Positions 25,201-37,408 of a DNA stretch of 64,000 bases are shown piece by piece; within the stretch, counting starts at the first letter, position 1, and each line of letters starts with the position of its first letter. Source of the stretch: Cyathus striatus (Eukaryota > Basidiomycota > Agaricomycetes > Agaricales > Nidulariaceae); the NCBI GenBank assembly GCA_025738555.1, contig JAOVFP010000007.1:5332001-5396000 (forward strand), in the 5' to 3' direction. The notes below the pieces were generated by a model. That model made no database searches, was not told where the DNA came from, and saw only the letters and a list, made by a program, of their open reading frames with translations. The position numbers and the translations under genes are program-made.

Positions 25201-25509
25201 AGAGAAATCACAGACAGCCACTTGAGCGTACCAACAATCTTCAGAGGATACCTTGTAGTGGGAGGAGACATTGTCGACAGAAAACAATTCGCTTGAGGAG
25301 TTAGAGGCGGAAAGCCGGTCACCAGCGGACGACGGAGCGTTATCGGAAACGAAGATCACCAGAGCGTAGAGGGGGCTTGTGGCAGGGAAGGTAGATGATA
25401 CGAAATTGCTATCGTAATTAATAGCAATTGAGGACGGAACGTCGACCAGTATCGAAACATCGGGAGCGTCCTCGATGTCTGCTCCAATAAGGCGAGATCT
25501 TCCAGTCTT
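22202..25509 (-). pseudogene. Serine/threonine protein kinase, interrupted at subdomain IX
   Basis: The kinase domain is spread over several exons: glycine loop GVGAYG and VAVKK near 23290-23190, HRDVKPEN at about 22850, DFGMA at about 22785, and APE at about 22585. After SFGADL there is a TAA (22535-22533) where the family has a conserved Trp; the same frame then continues SVGVIMHLLLCGDFPY and ends with a subdomain XI block (MLDPSTENRL, EHWIFDK) and a stop at 22202. So the gene is truncated in its C-lobe. The N-terminal part (about 25509-23460) is open over several exons and low-complexity, with one hydrophobic stretch (LVLLLYRFLAFSAVFEAFY, near 25020-24965) followed by basic residues, suggesting membrane anchoring. 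The 5' end is unresolved: no in-frame ATG before 25509 was found. The lobe resembles AGC/CAMK kinases. Confidence 0.75.
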
Positions 25510-28103
25510 CTGCGAGTGGGAGTCCCGACGAGGTTAAGGGCGGCGTAGAGAGATAAAGCAAGGAGCCACATATTGGTCTTGCGCGTACGAGGTAAATGTA
25601 GAGGAGAGGTGCAAGACAAAGAGCCGTTCCTGTGGTGGTGGTAGGTGGTGGGTGTTGCGTTGGTAATCGCTGTAGGTATAGCTTTACCGCAACGCCCAAA
25701 CCCGAGGGAGATGTAAGACGGAGAGGGGCGAGTGGAGGGTGGAGAGAGCGGAGAGGGAGTTTAGACTACGAAGAGTCAGCCTCTTGACAAAAAGGTCCGC
25801 GGCCTCGAAAGTGCTCTGCTTGATGGTAACGCACAGAAAGTTGAGACGGAACACTCTAAGAACGATCAAGGAACTTGAAGGGTGGAGGGATGTTAAAGGA
25901 CTTGAGGGGCGAGAGGCGAGTGGGTGGCTGATAACGAACACAAATGACGACCACAAACACCAGCACAAACGCTAGCGGTAGTAACACTATATGTATTACG
26001 GGAGGGCGAGAATATGTCTTGATAAGACAAGAGGAGAGCATGGGAGGACTGAAGGAAGTGGTGGTATGGAAAGGAAAACTGAGAGCCTCAGATCTCAGTG
26101 TTCGCCAACTTTTATTGGAACTCTGGAAGGACGTTCCCACGGCTTTCTGAATCCCAACTGTCCTCTGGCCTCCACATGTCAGCCTCCTACATAAATATTA
26201 TTATTTTAGATATAATCAAATAACATACTCGTAGGGTATGCAATTGTAGCAAGGAAATGTCTCGTTTTCTCTTCGCGAATGCAGTAAGTAACACTCGAAA
26301 CAGACGATCCTCGCTTTCGTAGTTCCCTTGCTCGACTCGAAAACTTAACCGTCCTGTACATCCTTCGACGGTCGTACTTCAGCGGAAGTAGCTTTCGCGG
26401 CAAGTTCGCGGTGATAACCATTTCGGCAAGGTATGAGTTCAACCATACGTCATCGGCTAAAGCAGCAGCCTGCTCCTGTAGGCGTAGCACGAGTGCGTCG
26501 TACCAGTAACCACCCAGGCACGAGCCGTAGAAGGCTTGTATGCGACACCAGCCTCTTGGCCGTCAACAAAGTCACGATTCACTTCGTACACAGCCCCTCA
26601 GACCATCAAAGGCGAGACCGTAGTAGGTCTTCCGTGTAATATTCACTTCAAACCAAACACGAAACCTGAATATAGCTTCCAACCAGTTCCTCCAGCTGTA
26701 ACTTGCCGTCTATCCCGTGAATTCGCGCATATAGTCGGTTACCCGCATAAAACACGATATGGATCCGCCAGCGCAACAGCGCACTACTACAACGCAACAA
26801 GGCGCAGTTTCCCGAAGCACGTATAGTTGCGTAGCCCAAAACCGGTTCTATTGCAAACCAAAGAGAGGTGACGACCGAGGCGAAAAAGGTAAGCCGATTA
26901 CAACATGGCTAAGAGTGGTCCCCTGGTGTTCAGAGGTCATATCGTACATACAGCGACATAGTATGTGACAGTGCACAGATATCCAGTTAGAATGGCATTT
27001 GTATTGTTGGAAAATATAAGTTCACTAATCTTTAATGCAACGGGAGGTATGAGCTTGCTTTCGTATTCCTTGGCCGATAGCACAAACGCCGAATTGCACT
27101 ACTGCGTACCACGACAAGGCCGGTACACCTCTACTTGCTGTTGCGGCCTTCGGATCTCAAGTTTGCACAGCGATACATGGCTGAGGGAATCATTAAATCG
27201 CGCCCAGAATTGAAATCGTGAAGGGATGATAGTTTTAAATGCGACTCACCAACTAGTACTCCTGCTCCATTTAGCTCACCCTCTCCATTCTATGCTGAAT
27301 CGACATCCCGCGGAGAACTTGAGGTTCATTGTCCGTCGATTTTCTCCGGTCCCGCAGACAGAATTCATGGCACATCAATAGGAGTGATTCTCCAGCAGAT
27401 GATAATGCTTGTAAGTTGTAGCGCTCGTGGCAAGTCCATGTTTAACTGCAAGCCTAGGTAACTGGTAGTCTTTGTGGGTTCCAGGTAAGATGATACACAC
27501 ATCAAAGATTCGCAAAATTTTGCGAGATGAGACTCGGGACTCGGGACTCGCCATCGGGACAACGTTGAACTTGAACTTGAAGACAGTACCAACGGCCACT
27601 GATTCTGAACACGTGCGCGGCTCAAGCTCAAGCTAAGCAGTAGCTTAGCGCCTTCAAGCGCTTATTTTGCCGATCAATTGTTAAGTCAATATTTGGTCAT
27701 GTTCAAAACATTTTCATTGACCGGGTAAAGGTACTTGAAGAATGTCAATCACGATATAGCAGTGGTTCCCTGTAGCCTGTAAGTTTAACACCAGAAGTTA
27801 ACTGACTGCAGATTTCACATGAAAATTGAAGGCCGCTATATGTAGAGAAGGGTTTTTACAAACATTTGGTGTGTCAATCATATTGGTGTGGCAATAGCTC
27901 TACGTTTCAACTGTTGTCCCATAGAACATGTAACCACAGTCAGCTTCTGGATCATGGCCTATCATGGCCCATGGTACTAAAGTAGTATTTTAATTGTCAA
28001 GTCTCAGATCCAAAGAAACAAGGCTTATTTTGTTGTTGGTCTATGGCTGATTGAAATCAATGTCCAAGACTTGGAGACAGTAATACTCAAACCGTTCACA
28101 ACC
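25510..28103. other. Intergenic, no confident gene
   Basis: The first 200 bases may hold a first exon of the kinase (a hydrophobic frame near 25700-25580 could splice in phase). A short purine-rich segment lies near 25730-25960. Short frames at 26206-26490 (minus) and 26536-26826 (plus) have no recognisable domain. From about 27990 the sequence is the duplicated 3' flank of the F-box gene, also present near 30548-30717. Confidence 0.45.
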
Positions 28104-30044
28104 CTACAGCCCAAAAATAATTCTTAAAGCGTCGCTCGACTCCCTCATCTCTGTAGAATCGGAAGAATTAGAGAAAATCAGTCAAGAAAAAATCAGCCAT
28201 CCACTGATGGAACACACCACTTTTTATTGGGATATACTGAAGAACCTGTCCATTAATGGCCCATCTTCGCTTTGGAAGGCAATCTATGAGCATAGGTTTC
28301 CATTTCTCAAGAATTTTCGCTGCTCGCTCAGCGAAATTGCGATCTGGGAACCACTGTATCGAGCCCATTTTGACATCGTGAAGATGAAGGTGAATGCGAG
28401 ATGCCTCATACATACGCTGTCAGAGAGAAAATAATACCCCAGCAGAAGGGAGCTCACCTGAAAAAAATTAGGACCTGGTATTTCATATATTTCAAGCAGC
28501 GTAAAAAAAGCATCGAGTTCTATAGTCTCGAGGTGACGTTGAAGCACAGATGGACCACCGCAAAAAGGGGTTTGTTCCCAGAACTTGTGTTGTAGTGCGA
28601 GCCTCTCATCAGTTTCCACAATTGACATTCCTTCTAGCACTTCATGATGATCCACACATTGATGATCATCGTAAGGTTCGTATGTGAGGATTTCCAACGG
28701 GCGACAACCATGATTACACAAGCCAACCATGGAACCGTCGGCCATCTTCGTGGCAAAGTCACAGCGTGAGAGGCCCAAATTAGACAACATGGGGAGATCG
28801 ACTTCTTTATTCTTAACAGATTGAAGCTGGAGGAGTTTAAGAGAAGGTACTAGTGGATCGTGAATTTGATTGGCGTGTAAACAGAGCCTCTCCAGATCGA
28901 GTGCTTCGATAGGACTTATGTAAAGTTCCTGAAGCAAAGGGGTATGCGCAAGTAATCGAGCAAGATCTCCAGGCTTTGGACCCAGAGAGGAACCTGATAA
29001 GTTACGCAAATCCAAGCATAACAGATTACATCCGGATTGGAGCACCAGTCCCTGGATGGTAGAGACGAGAGTCGGATTACTACAGTCATAAAACTGGGAA
29101 ACACGCAATTCCTGCAGCGAGGGCACTACTAGCCGAGAAAGGACTAAATTTAGAGCTTGGGACGTGCTAGATAGCGATGAAATTATGAGTTTCGACAGTT
29201 GAGGGTATTTTATCTTAACAATCGTGGTATCTGATACTGCTCTCTGGTCGATATCTACATTTAAGAAATTAAGCGCTGAAAGTGATGATGGCGACAAGAC
29301 CTACATGAATCATATTCATGAAACTTCAGGTACAACAGCTCAAGCGCTGGAAGAGGCACGCGGTTAAATTGACAGAATCCCTCGAAGTCTGCGGTGAGAG
29401 TTGCCTTTTTCCATCGATATGAGTCCTTTATGAGAACAGAAAAAACAGGCGCTGAGTAAAGAGCCCGGCGTTTCGCACTAGAAATCGAACTTAAGGACAT
29501 GAGGTGTATCGATAATGGGCAAGGGTTAGAACGCGTTAAATAGTCTTCGAAAAATGTGGCATTATCTTTCTTGTTATTGTGCGGTGTGTCAAGAAGTAAT
29601 GGTATTTCAGCCCATATCTGTGGGGTAGAAAGAGCAATAGAACGCCAGAGATAGCATATTTGAGCAAGATAAAGAGGAGGCCTGAGATCGAATATATCCA
29701 CATCGGAACAGTGCAAAAATATCTTCACAAGAAGTTCTGTAGGAAGAGATCGAGCAGGAGAAGATGAAACTCCCAGCATAATATCTCGTTGAGAGCTTGG
29801 GGGTGGAGTAACTGAGGAAACTCCACATTTCAACGCGATGTAGTTGGCGAGGCGCTGGCGTAGGCACTAAGGTAAAGGTAGTAAGTATAACCGTTTCAGA
29901 ATTCAACTAAGAGAATCCGCGGAGACTAGGTGATGGACAAGTAAAATGGAACCTCACCTTCTTCATATCTCTGTATTCTGTAAATAGATATAAAGGTGCG
30001 CTCAAGAGTTTCGAAAGAGAGAAGCGCCTGTTGCTAACTTGCAT
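28104..30044 (-). CDS. F-box-like protein, paralog B
   Basis: Five exons: 30044-29958, 29866-29305, 29254-28458, 28416-28218, 28150-28104; 563 residues, phases closed. Exon 1 ends in DMKK before GTGAGG. The F-box-like domain reads LPTELLVKIF, then LAQICYLWRSIALSTPQIW. The leucine-rich middle contains SGCNLLCLDLRNLSG, nearly the same as in paralog A. The C-terminal block is RAAKILEKWKP, LPKRRW. The final 47-nt exon encodes EMRESSDALRIIFGL. Compared with paralog A the order and sizes of exons are kept. The donor of exon 2 (GTAGGT at 29304) was chosen because it restores the frame. Likely an SCF substrate receptor by family; target unknown. Together with 30718-32560 it forms a direct tandem duplication that includes flanking sequence. 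Confidence 0.85.
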
Positions 30045-30717
30045 ATATATTGATTCAAAGCTTGTTCGAGTTTGGTTCCGTTGAGGCTGTTGACTCTTGA
30101 GCGCTTGAGCGCTTAGCACAGTTTGTTGCGATTTAATTCTTATTCATGCTACTAATCCAATTGACTCTTCAATGAATCGTGAGGGGTATATTAAGGGCTG
30201 TGAGATCACCAATATTTTTTTTTCGCGGCGGTGTTGTTGGCTTGACACCATGGCTACTCTTATTCATTCACTATGTATATATATGCGGAAGCAATTCGAT
30301 CAGACACCAGATGATGTTACATGTATCGCTCATACAGTATACCATTTGCTGTAATTATAGTGACACCGCGATGTGTGGATCACTGTCAAATAACTGTAAT
30401 GCTATAGTGGGCTTCGAATAAGTACACGAGATCCCAGCATCTTACTTCAGTAGTACTACTTAACTTGGTAAGCCTACATACTCACCACATACACTACCGT
30501 AGGTCTGCTGAATAACAGGGTATATATGGCTATGCAGTATCCACATTACTGTCTAGTCTCAGATCCAAATAGAAATGGTTTACTTATGTTGTTGTTGGTC
30601 AACAGCCGATTTCAAAATCAGTGTTCAAACAACGCAATATCATTAAGCAAGCATTCCCTGGAGACAGTACAAAATAAAAGACGGGGGGTGCTCTCTTACT
30701 CAAATCATATCGCAACC
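30045..30717. other. Spacer between tandem F-box genes
   Basis: No gene seen. The part near 30548-30717 (starting GTCTAGTCTCAGATCC) resembles the 3' flank of paralog B at 27990-28103, so the duplicated unit extends beyond the coding sequence. Confidence 0.5.
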
Positions 30718-32560
30718 TTAAAACCCAAAAATAATTCTTAGAGCATTGCTCGACTCCCTTATCTCTGTAAAATCAGAAGAAATAACTCAAGAAACAAACA
30801 TTGGCCACCAAATGATAGAACATACCACTGTTCATTGGGATATACTGAAGAACATTTCCCGTGTCAAAGGCCCATCTTCGCTTTGGAAGGCAATCCATGA
30901 GCATAGGTTCCCATTTCTCAAGAATGTTGTCCGCTCGCTTCGCGAAATTGCGATCTGGGAACCACTGGAGCGTACCCACTTTGACCTCGTAAAGATGAAG
31001 ATGAAGACGAGATGTCTGATACACACGCTGTCAGGAAAAAAAAGCTTAAACAGAAGGGAAATGCACCTGAAAAAAATTAGGACCTGGGATTTGGTATGTT
31101 TCAAGCATTGTATAAAATGCATCGATTTCTTTAATATCACCGTGAACCAGAAGTACAGCTGGGCCACCATAAACAGGTTTTTGCTCCCAGATATCGGCAT
31201 GTAACTCTAGTTTCTCATCAGTTTCGACGATCGATATTTCTTCTAGCGTCGCCTGATGGTCCATACGTTGTTTATCCTGGTGTGGTTCATAGGTAAGGAT
31301 CTCTAATGGGCGACAACCTTGATTGTGCACGCTGACTATGGAACCGTCGTCCAGCTTCTTGGTAAAGTCGCAGCGTGAGAAGCCCAACTTTGAAAGTATA
31401 GCAAGATCGACTTCTTTATCCTTAACAGATTTAATCCGGAGAACTTTTAGAAAAGGTACCAGTGGATCGTGAGTTTGATTTGCTTGTAGACAGAGCCTTT
31501 CCAGGTCGACATCCTCGACAGGACTTATATGAAGCTCCTGAAGCAAAGGGGTATGTTCAAGTAATCGAGCAAGGTCTCCAGAATTATAGATCGAAGAGTG
31601 ACTCGATAAGTTCAGGTGCAATAGGTTACACTGCGACCGGAACAGCAGTCTGTAGACGTTATTTACGAGAGTCGGGGTTCTAAAATAATCGAACTGAGAA
31701 ATACGCAATTCCTGCAGCAACGGCAATACCAGCTGGGAAAGGACCAAATTTAGTGCTTTGGACGTGCCGCCGAGAGATGAGATTGTGAGTTTTGACAGTT
31801 GGGGGTATTTGTTCTTGATCAGCGCGGCATCAGATACCACTTCCGGAGTTATGTCTACATTCAAGAAAAGCAACGAGCGTAGGTGGTGCTAATAGCGACA
31901 CATACCTCGCCCAAATCCATCGAGTAACAGGTGCAACTGCTCAAGTGCCGGAAGAGACATTTGATTAAATTGACAGAATACCTCGAAGTCCGTCGTGATT
32001 GAAGCCTTTTTCCATCTGTGCGAGTTCTCAATGAGAGCAGAAAGAATAGGTGCTGAGTTAAGAACACGGCGTTTCGAAATGTAATCTGGATTCAACATGA
32101 GATATATCGATAATGGAAAGACGTTGGAACGCTTCAAGTAGCCTTTTAAAAAAGCGACATTCTTTTTCTTGTTGCTGTCAGGTGCATTAGAAAGTAATGG
32201 TATTTCAGACCACAGCAATGGGATCGAAAGAGCGATAGAACGCCAGTGGCGGCATATTTGAGCAAGATAAAGAGGTGGCTGAGGTGGTCGCTGTGGATCG
32301 TCTTGCACAGGAATGGCGTCAAATATATCCTCGTAAAAACAGTGAATAAATATCCTGGCGATAAGTTCTGGAAAAAGAATTCTAGTAGGGGAAGAAGAAG
32401 CCTCGAGCATGATATTTTGCGAGGAGCTGAAGCTGGCAAGGCTCTGGCAACGGTGACGTAACCACTAAATTACGGTAGTAATAATTTCAGAATTCATATA
32501 AAGAGAATTTGGGGAGTCAGCTAGTCACGGGCTAGTAAACTAGAACCTCACCTTCTTCAT
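30718..32560 (-). CDS. F-box-like protein, paralog C
   Basis: Exons read as 32560-32552 (MKK only), 32464-31906, 31854-31067, 31027-30826, 30764-30718; 534 residues. The F-box-like domain reads LFPELIARIF, then LAQICRHWRSIALSIPLLW. The middle is leucine-rich and shares LARLLEHTPLLQELHISP with paralogs. The C-terminal block is LEKWEP, LPKRRW, and the last 47-nt exon encodes EIRESSNALRIIFGF. In paralog B, exon 1 has about 26 residues before MKK. In C the homologous upstream DNA is present but in another frame with a TAA just before the ATG, so either translation starts at MKK or exon 1 is frame-shifted. Otherwise intact. SCF-type role by family, target unknown. Confidence 0.82.
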
Positions 32561-33138
32561 ATGTAAATATTATACAACTTGGCTGAAGAAAAGAGTTGCG
32601 AAAGGGAGAAGCAAGAGAGAAGCGCATGTCGCCAATAGCAACTTGTTGACGTTCGACCCACGTGCAGAAGTTACATATTTTAATTAGGTCACGCAGTGAA
32701 ATGCCAAGGCATTTTTTGTTAGTCTTGAAAACAGTGCGAGAACGATCACTGCGATGGTTCCGAAATGGTTTTACATATTCTTGAGAACGAATGTTAAAGA
32801 ATAGTATCTGACGATTTAACAACGTAAGTACTCCAGCGTTCAATGTTCATTACTTGACCAGTCGAGTTCATATTGACAGTTACAATCGAGGAACAAACCA
32901 AGTTCTTCAGCATGATGTATAAAGGATACAATAGGATATATTGCGTATATTAAAGAATAAAGGACATAATATCAATAAGAACAACAATACGTAACTTAGA
33001 ATCATGAAAGGGCGTTATACATACTATGGTCCGTTAAATAAGGTTAAATATGAGAAGGCCAAAACATATCAATCTCATGCAAATAAGTTTCTTTCGAGCC
33101 GAACACAATTCGCAAAGCGTCAGGCGAGCTGCGCAGTT
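32561..33138. other. Spacer, no gene recognised
   Basis: Contains the 5' flank of paralog C, including DNA homologous to the exon 1 and upstream sequence of paralog B (32561-32640). Beyond that, to the 3' end of the next F-box gene, I see AT-rich sequence without coding signal. Confidence 0.5.
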
Positions 33139-35150
33139 CTAGGAAGTATGTGTCACCATCACTGCATAAAATGGCACCAGGAACACGTACTGTCGTCAAC
33201 GGGAACATATACAACGGAGTACCTGCCCAACGTCATCCATCTTCTGCTGGGAAGATCCATGATGAATGCACCCTTCCATTTCTCAATAAGAGCGGCTGCT
33301 CGCGCCCTGAACTTGTACTTGTTATCTGCAGGGATCGACTGTGGTGAGAGCCGGCTAATCTCATACATAGTGAGATAGAGCCTAGACCGCTGCAAGGAGC
33401 ATGTTAACAGGGAGTCAAGTGGAGAGAAATACTAACGCACATAGAGATACTTTACATCCGTAGTAGGGTAGTCCTCAATAGCAACAAAAATCTCGTCCAG
33501 CCGCCGCGAGTCCAACAAATTCCTCCTCGACCCTTCATCATCATAGTTCTCATGGTCGAGCTGAGGAAACTCGAACAATAGCCCGCGACGGAAGAACAAC
33601 AAAGGTGTCAGTTTAGGATCAGCATAATCAATGGACGTCCAGCCTTCAAGTCCTTCCTGCTTATCCAGGCAAGAACACTGAATCGATGACATGATACGGA
33701 CGGACTTCAACCGTTTCACATTGTGCTTTCTGAGAAAGTTCATCTGCTCGTTGCTAATGCCAACAGCAGCATGCGTGTACAGGTCACACCGAGACCGTGC
33801 CATCGCGTTGAAGCTTACAGCATCCAGCGTGAAGTCCCTAGATGTACGCACTATGAAGCTCTGAAGCGAAGGAACAAGCACCTGCTTCCCAGGACGGATC
33901 GTCAAGTTCTTGATATCCTCCGAATCTAAATCACTCAGCTCCAGCTCCTGCAACAATGGCGTCAGCGCCAGCAAGCGCGTAATATCACCAGCGTGCAGAG
34001 CCCTCGAATGGATCGCCAGCCTCCTTAAACTGCACTGCGAGCGCTCAACAAGAGAAATGAGATCCTGCGCAATGTTCCCGGTCATGGACGAAACTCTCAA
34101 CTCCTGAATAGCCGGAATAGTAAGAGACGCAATGATCGGTCCGAACGTCGTACCACCGTGCTGGAAATTAAGCCTAAGAGTATGCAAGTGATGCAGAGTA
34201 ACAGGCACGAGATCAGGTGTAGTGCGAGAGACGCAGTCTGCTGTAATGTCCATGCGGAGCACGGTCAGCCGCGATGCTTCGCGGAGAACGTGGGCTGCAC
34301 CTCCGCTATTGCTGAGTGTCTTTTCCATATACTGCGTGAGCTGCGACCAGGGAAGTTTTAGAAGTCGCGGGTAGAGTCCGTTAATTGTCACCTTGCGCAA
34401 CTTTGGAGCAATCTCGAATATGTCTAGGAGTACATTGCTAGACACCCTAGGCATCTTGAGCTGGAGCGTCCGAAGGGTGGATAACCTCCCGCGAACTCTG
34501 GAAAGACTTTGAATAGTAACGAAAGGCACTTCGAGCGTAACGGTTTTCCAGCGCTGTGAGTGCGGAATCAATGCTTGAAGGACCGGATGTCCTTCGTACT
34601 CTGGGAACGGAGCGGCAACGTAAAAAGACAGCGGGAGGTCAGCGGATCTGTAAAGGTACGACTCCAGGAACGAAGCGTAGGCCTTCGAAGTCGTGCGCTT
34701 TGTTAACCGGAGCATGGGGACACGGTTCCATAACGAAGGCGTAGAGAGCGCAACACTCCTCCACCACCGACACACCTGGGAGACAGCCCACGGCGCGCTG
34801 TTGTTCCTTGGGTCGTCACTGAGGTCAAGGCAGTGGAAGAAAATTTCTCCGAGTAGCTCGGGTGGGAATGCACGTGCAGGTGATAGAATAGCTTGGTGGG
34901 AACGTATGAACTGGACATAGCCCTCCTTTTCTCTCCGGTACTTTTCGTCGCGGGTCGTCCTTAGATGCATATCGCATCTCCGAATTTCAATTTGCGCAAA
35001 TCGAATGGCTTCATAGATCAACGCTACTTCGCCAGGTGAAGGCGGGTCATTCGAACCTAGGAGATGAGGAACAGGCGATTTGGGACCTCCAGACTGCCGT
35101 TTGTTAATCTTAAACAGTGGAATGCTGGCAAACTGGAGAACTGCTGGCAT
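33139..35150 (-). CDS. F-box-like protein, distant paralog D
   Basis: Three exons: 35150-33441, 33389-33191, 33161-33139; 643 residues. I chose the ATG at 35150 (MPAVLQ) over one at 35243 because a basic region and a coiled helix (residues about 40-85, EIRRCDMHLRTTRDEKYRREKEG) then lead directly to the F-box-like domain (FPPELLGEIF, then VSQVCRWWRSVALSTPSLW, residues about 95-145). This coiled helix plus F-box is common in agaricomycete F-box proteins. The rest is leucine-rich. The second exon (199 nt) matches exon 4 of paralogs A-C in size and content (IEKWKG, LPSRRW), showing common descent. The first exon is intron-free where A-C have two introns. Function: presumed SCF adaptor, target unknown. 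Confidence 0.83.
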
Positions 35151-37408
35151 TGTTACTATATCTGGAACGTAGTCTATTATAAGCACCACATGGAAAGCTG
35201 GAGCGCGCGAGTGTATGTACATACCTTTCCACGCACTGTGCAATCTCGATAAGAGCGTACGGACCTGCGAATGGGGACTGTGGTTCTCGTTGAGGTGGCG
35301 AGTGACGGAAAGAAGCTATGGGGAGTCGAGACCCTGCAAACGGGGGTAGTATGGCTTCGAGCTCGTTGAAGCGAGGTGCTTTATATCAAGTTTTGGAGAG
35401 GGACAAAGAAAGAGCTAAGGGTAACTGAAGGAGTGCACTTGCTGTAAAGGATGAACACGAGTTATATATTTAAGGAGGGTGAACGCCTGGTAAGAGCCAA
35501 TAAGGTATCTCAAGATAGGACTCGAACATGACGCTCGTGACGGAATGACAAACTATGCTCATTCGATTTGGCTTCCCTTTCCATCTTCTCCATATTCCTA
35601 GACAGATAGGCCGGTTTTAGCCCGGACGGTGATTTGTCGTCTAAATATAACCATTAAGAGAAGGCCTAGGGCTAAATTTAAGACTTTTCACCAAGATAGA
35701 GCCATAATACACCCGTGATAGCCTGTTCCATAGATTCAATGGCGATGCCTCGAAAATGTGAAGAGGGCGTTGCAAAGTCATAAAATGTTGGCCATTCGGA
35801 CTTACACCTGTCTCGTTCAGTAAGTAGCATAGTGCACACACACGCAACCCGATATCAAGCACTTGCACCATCCCTGCAGTGATGTATCCTTCACAGCACA
35901 CGAAACACGCCGTTCCTGCCAGTGTAGCACTACTAACCAAAAAATCTAAATCATAAATCGTCAACAGAGCAGGGAAAAGGCAAGGAAAAGGTACCCACGT
36001 CAACCTAAAATGCCCACATCCTCACATCGCGTGTTCCTTGTCATTGGCCAAGCATACGGATGGGCGTGCGGATGTGAGCAAAAGTCTGAGCTTTTACTCA
36101 GAGGAGCCAGTACCGTAATTCTGAGTCATCATGTGAATCGTTCAGTCAGCAGCTCTCGGGCTTGACAATAAGAGTGAAGCAATAGATAGCATGACACGAT
36201 GGCATGGAATTGGAACGTCGACGTCGAGCAGGAAGAACAGCAAGAAATTTTCTAGAACGCAGCGCAATGAAAGTTGAAACAAAGGAAAGAAGCCTTCTAG
36301 TGCTATTTTCACCGTGCGATGAGCGAAGGCCTAATCAAACCACAAAACACCGTGTCCACCGTGTACGGGAGCATCCTCAAACAAGCAACCTCCTTCCAAC
36401 ACACTGGTAAAGAAAGATCTATTAGCTCTATTGGTGCAATAAAAGTAATCAATGAAAAGTCTGAAACCCATGAGTAACGCTCAAACACCCATACAAACAA
36501 CCATTACTTTCATACTGATTCCATTACCTAAAATCCGAAAGCAGAATTGCTGATACTGAAGGATGAAGGGGACACTAAAAGAAGTGTACTAAAGAAAAAG
36601 AAGAGAAAAAGAAAAAGAGTCTCAGAAAAAGAAAAAAGAAAAAAAGATGTAATTAATAACTATCAAAGTCCAATGTTTTGATTCATCTCGCGAGGAGGTC
36701 AAGTCTGTGCGATGCGTGAGATATAGAGGGTACGATACGATATAGTATAGGCCAAAAAAGGCCATGCAAACCATGCAGAGTATATAAAAGACGCGAGTGT
36801 GTAGCGAGTAGAGAAAGAGAAAGAGACCAATGATGGGGTAGTTGATTTGATTTGCGTGCGGGTATTGCGGGGTATGAGTTGAACGGGTGTCATGGAGTGG
36901 TTGATCAACAACAGCATTACGGGGTGGCATGGGATGTAAGTTGATGCCTACGAAGCAAGGCGGGCAAGGGATGCGGGGACATGAGAGGCAGGGGCGGGGG
37001 GTACAGGCCGAGGTGTATGCGCGTGACCGTGAAGCAAGATAACGCATTGAATTGAGGAAAGCATTCGTACAGCGGAGCGCCGTATCTTGACATCGGGCCC
37101 GAGGAAAGCAGCATGTGGGCAATGGTAGTGGCATCGAAAAAACAATGAACGAGGAATAAAAAAGAATGGAACGCATGCATAAAAGAAAGCAAAAAGTCAA
37201 CCTGCATTAAACAGGACTATATGCGCGGGGGAGGAGAGGGGGGGGGTCTAAAACGTGTTGTAATACTAAAAAAGAAGAAAAGTGTAAGGTATAATGAAAT
37301 GTTTCCATGTCCGAACCATATAAAAGAAAAATGCCACACCCACATCCTCCTAAAATGCTTCCAGATCCCGAAAAAACTCTCTTCCTCATCCACCTCCCGC
37401 TACCCATC
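35151..37408. other. Intergenic, no gene recognised
   Basis: No supported coding region. The part 36600-37400 lies downstream of the glycosyltransferase stop and contains A-rich runs near 36590-36650 and a G-rich run near 37226-37245 on the plus strand. Short frames on both strands show no domain. Confidence 0.5.
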
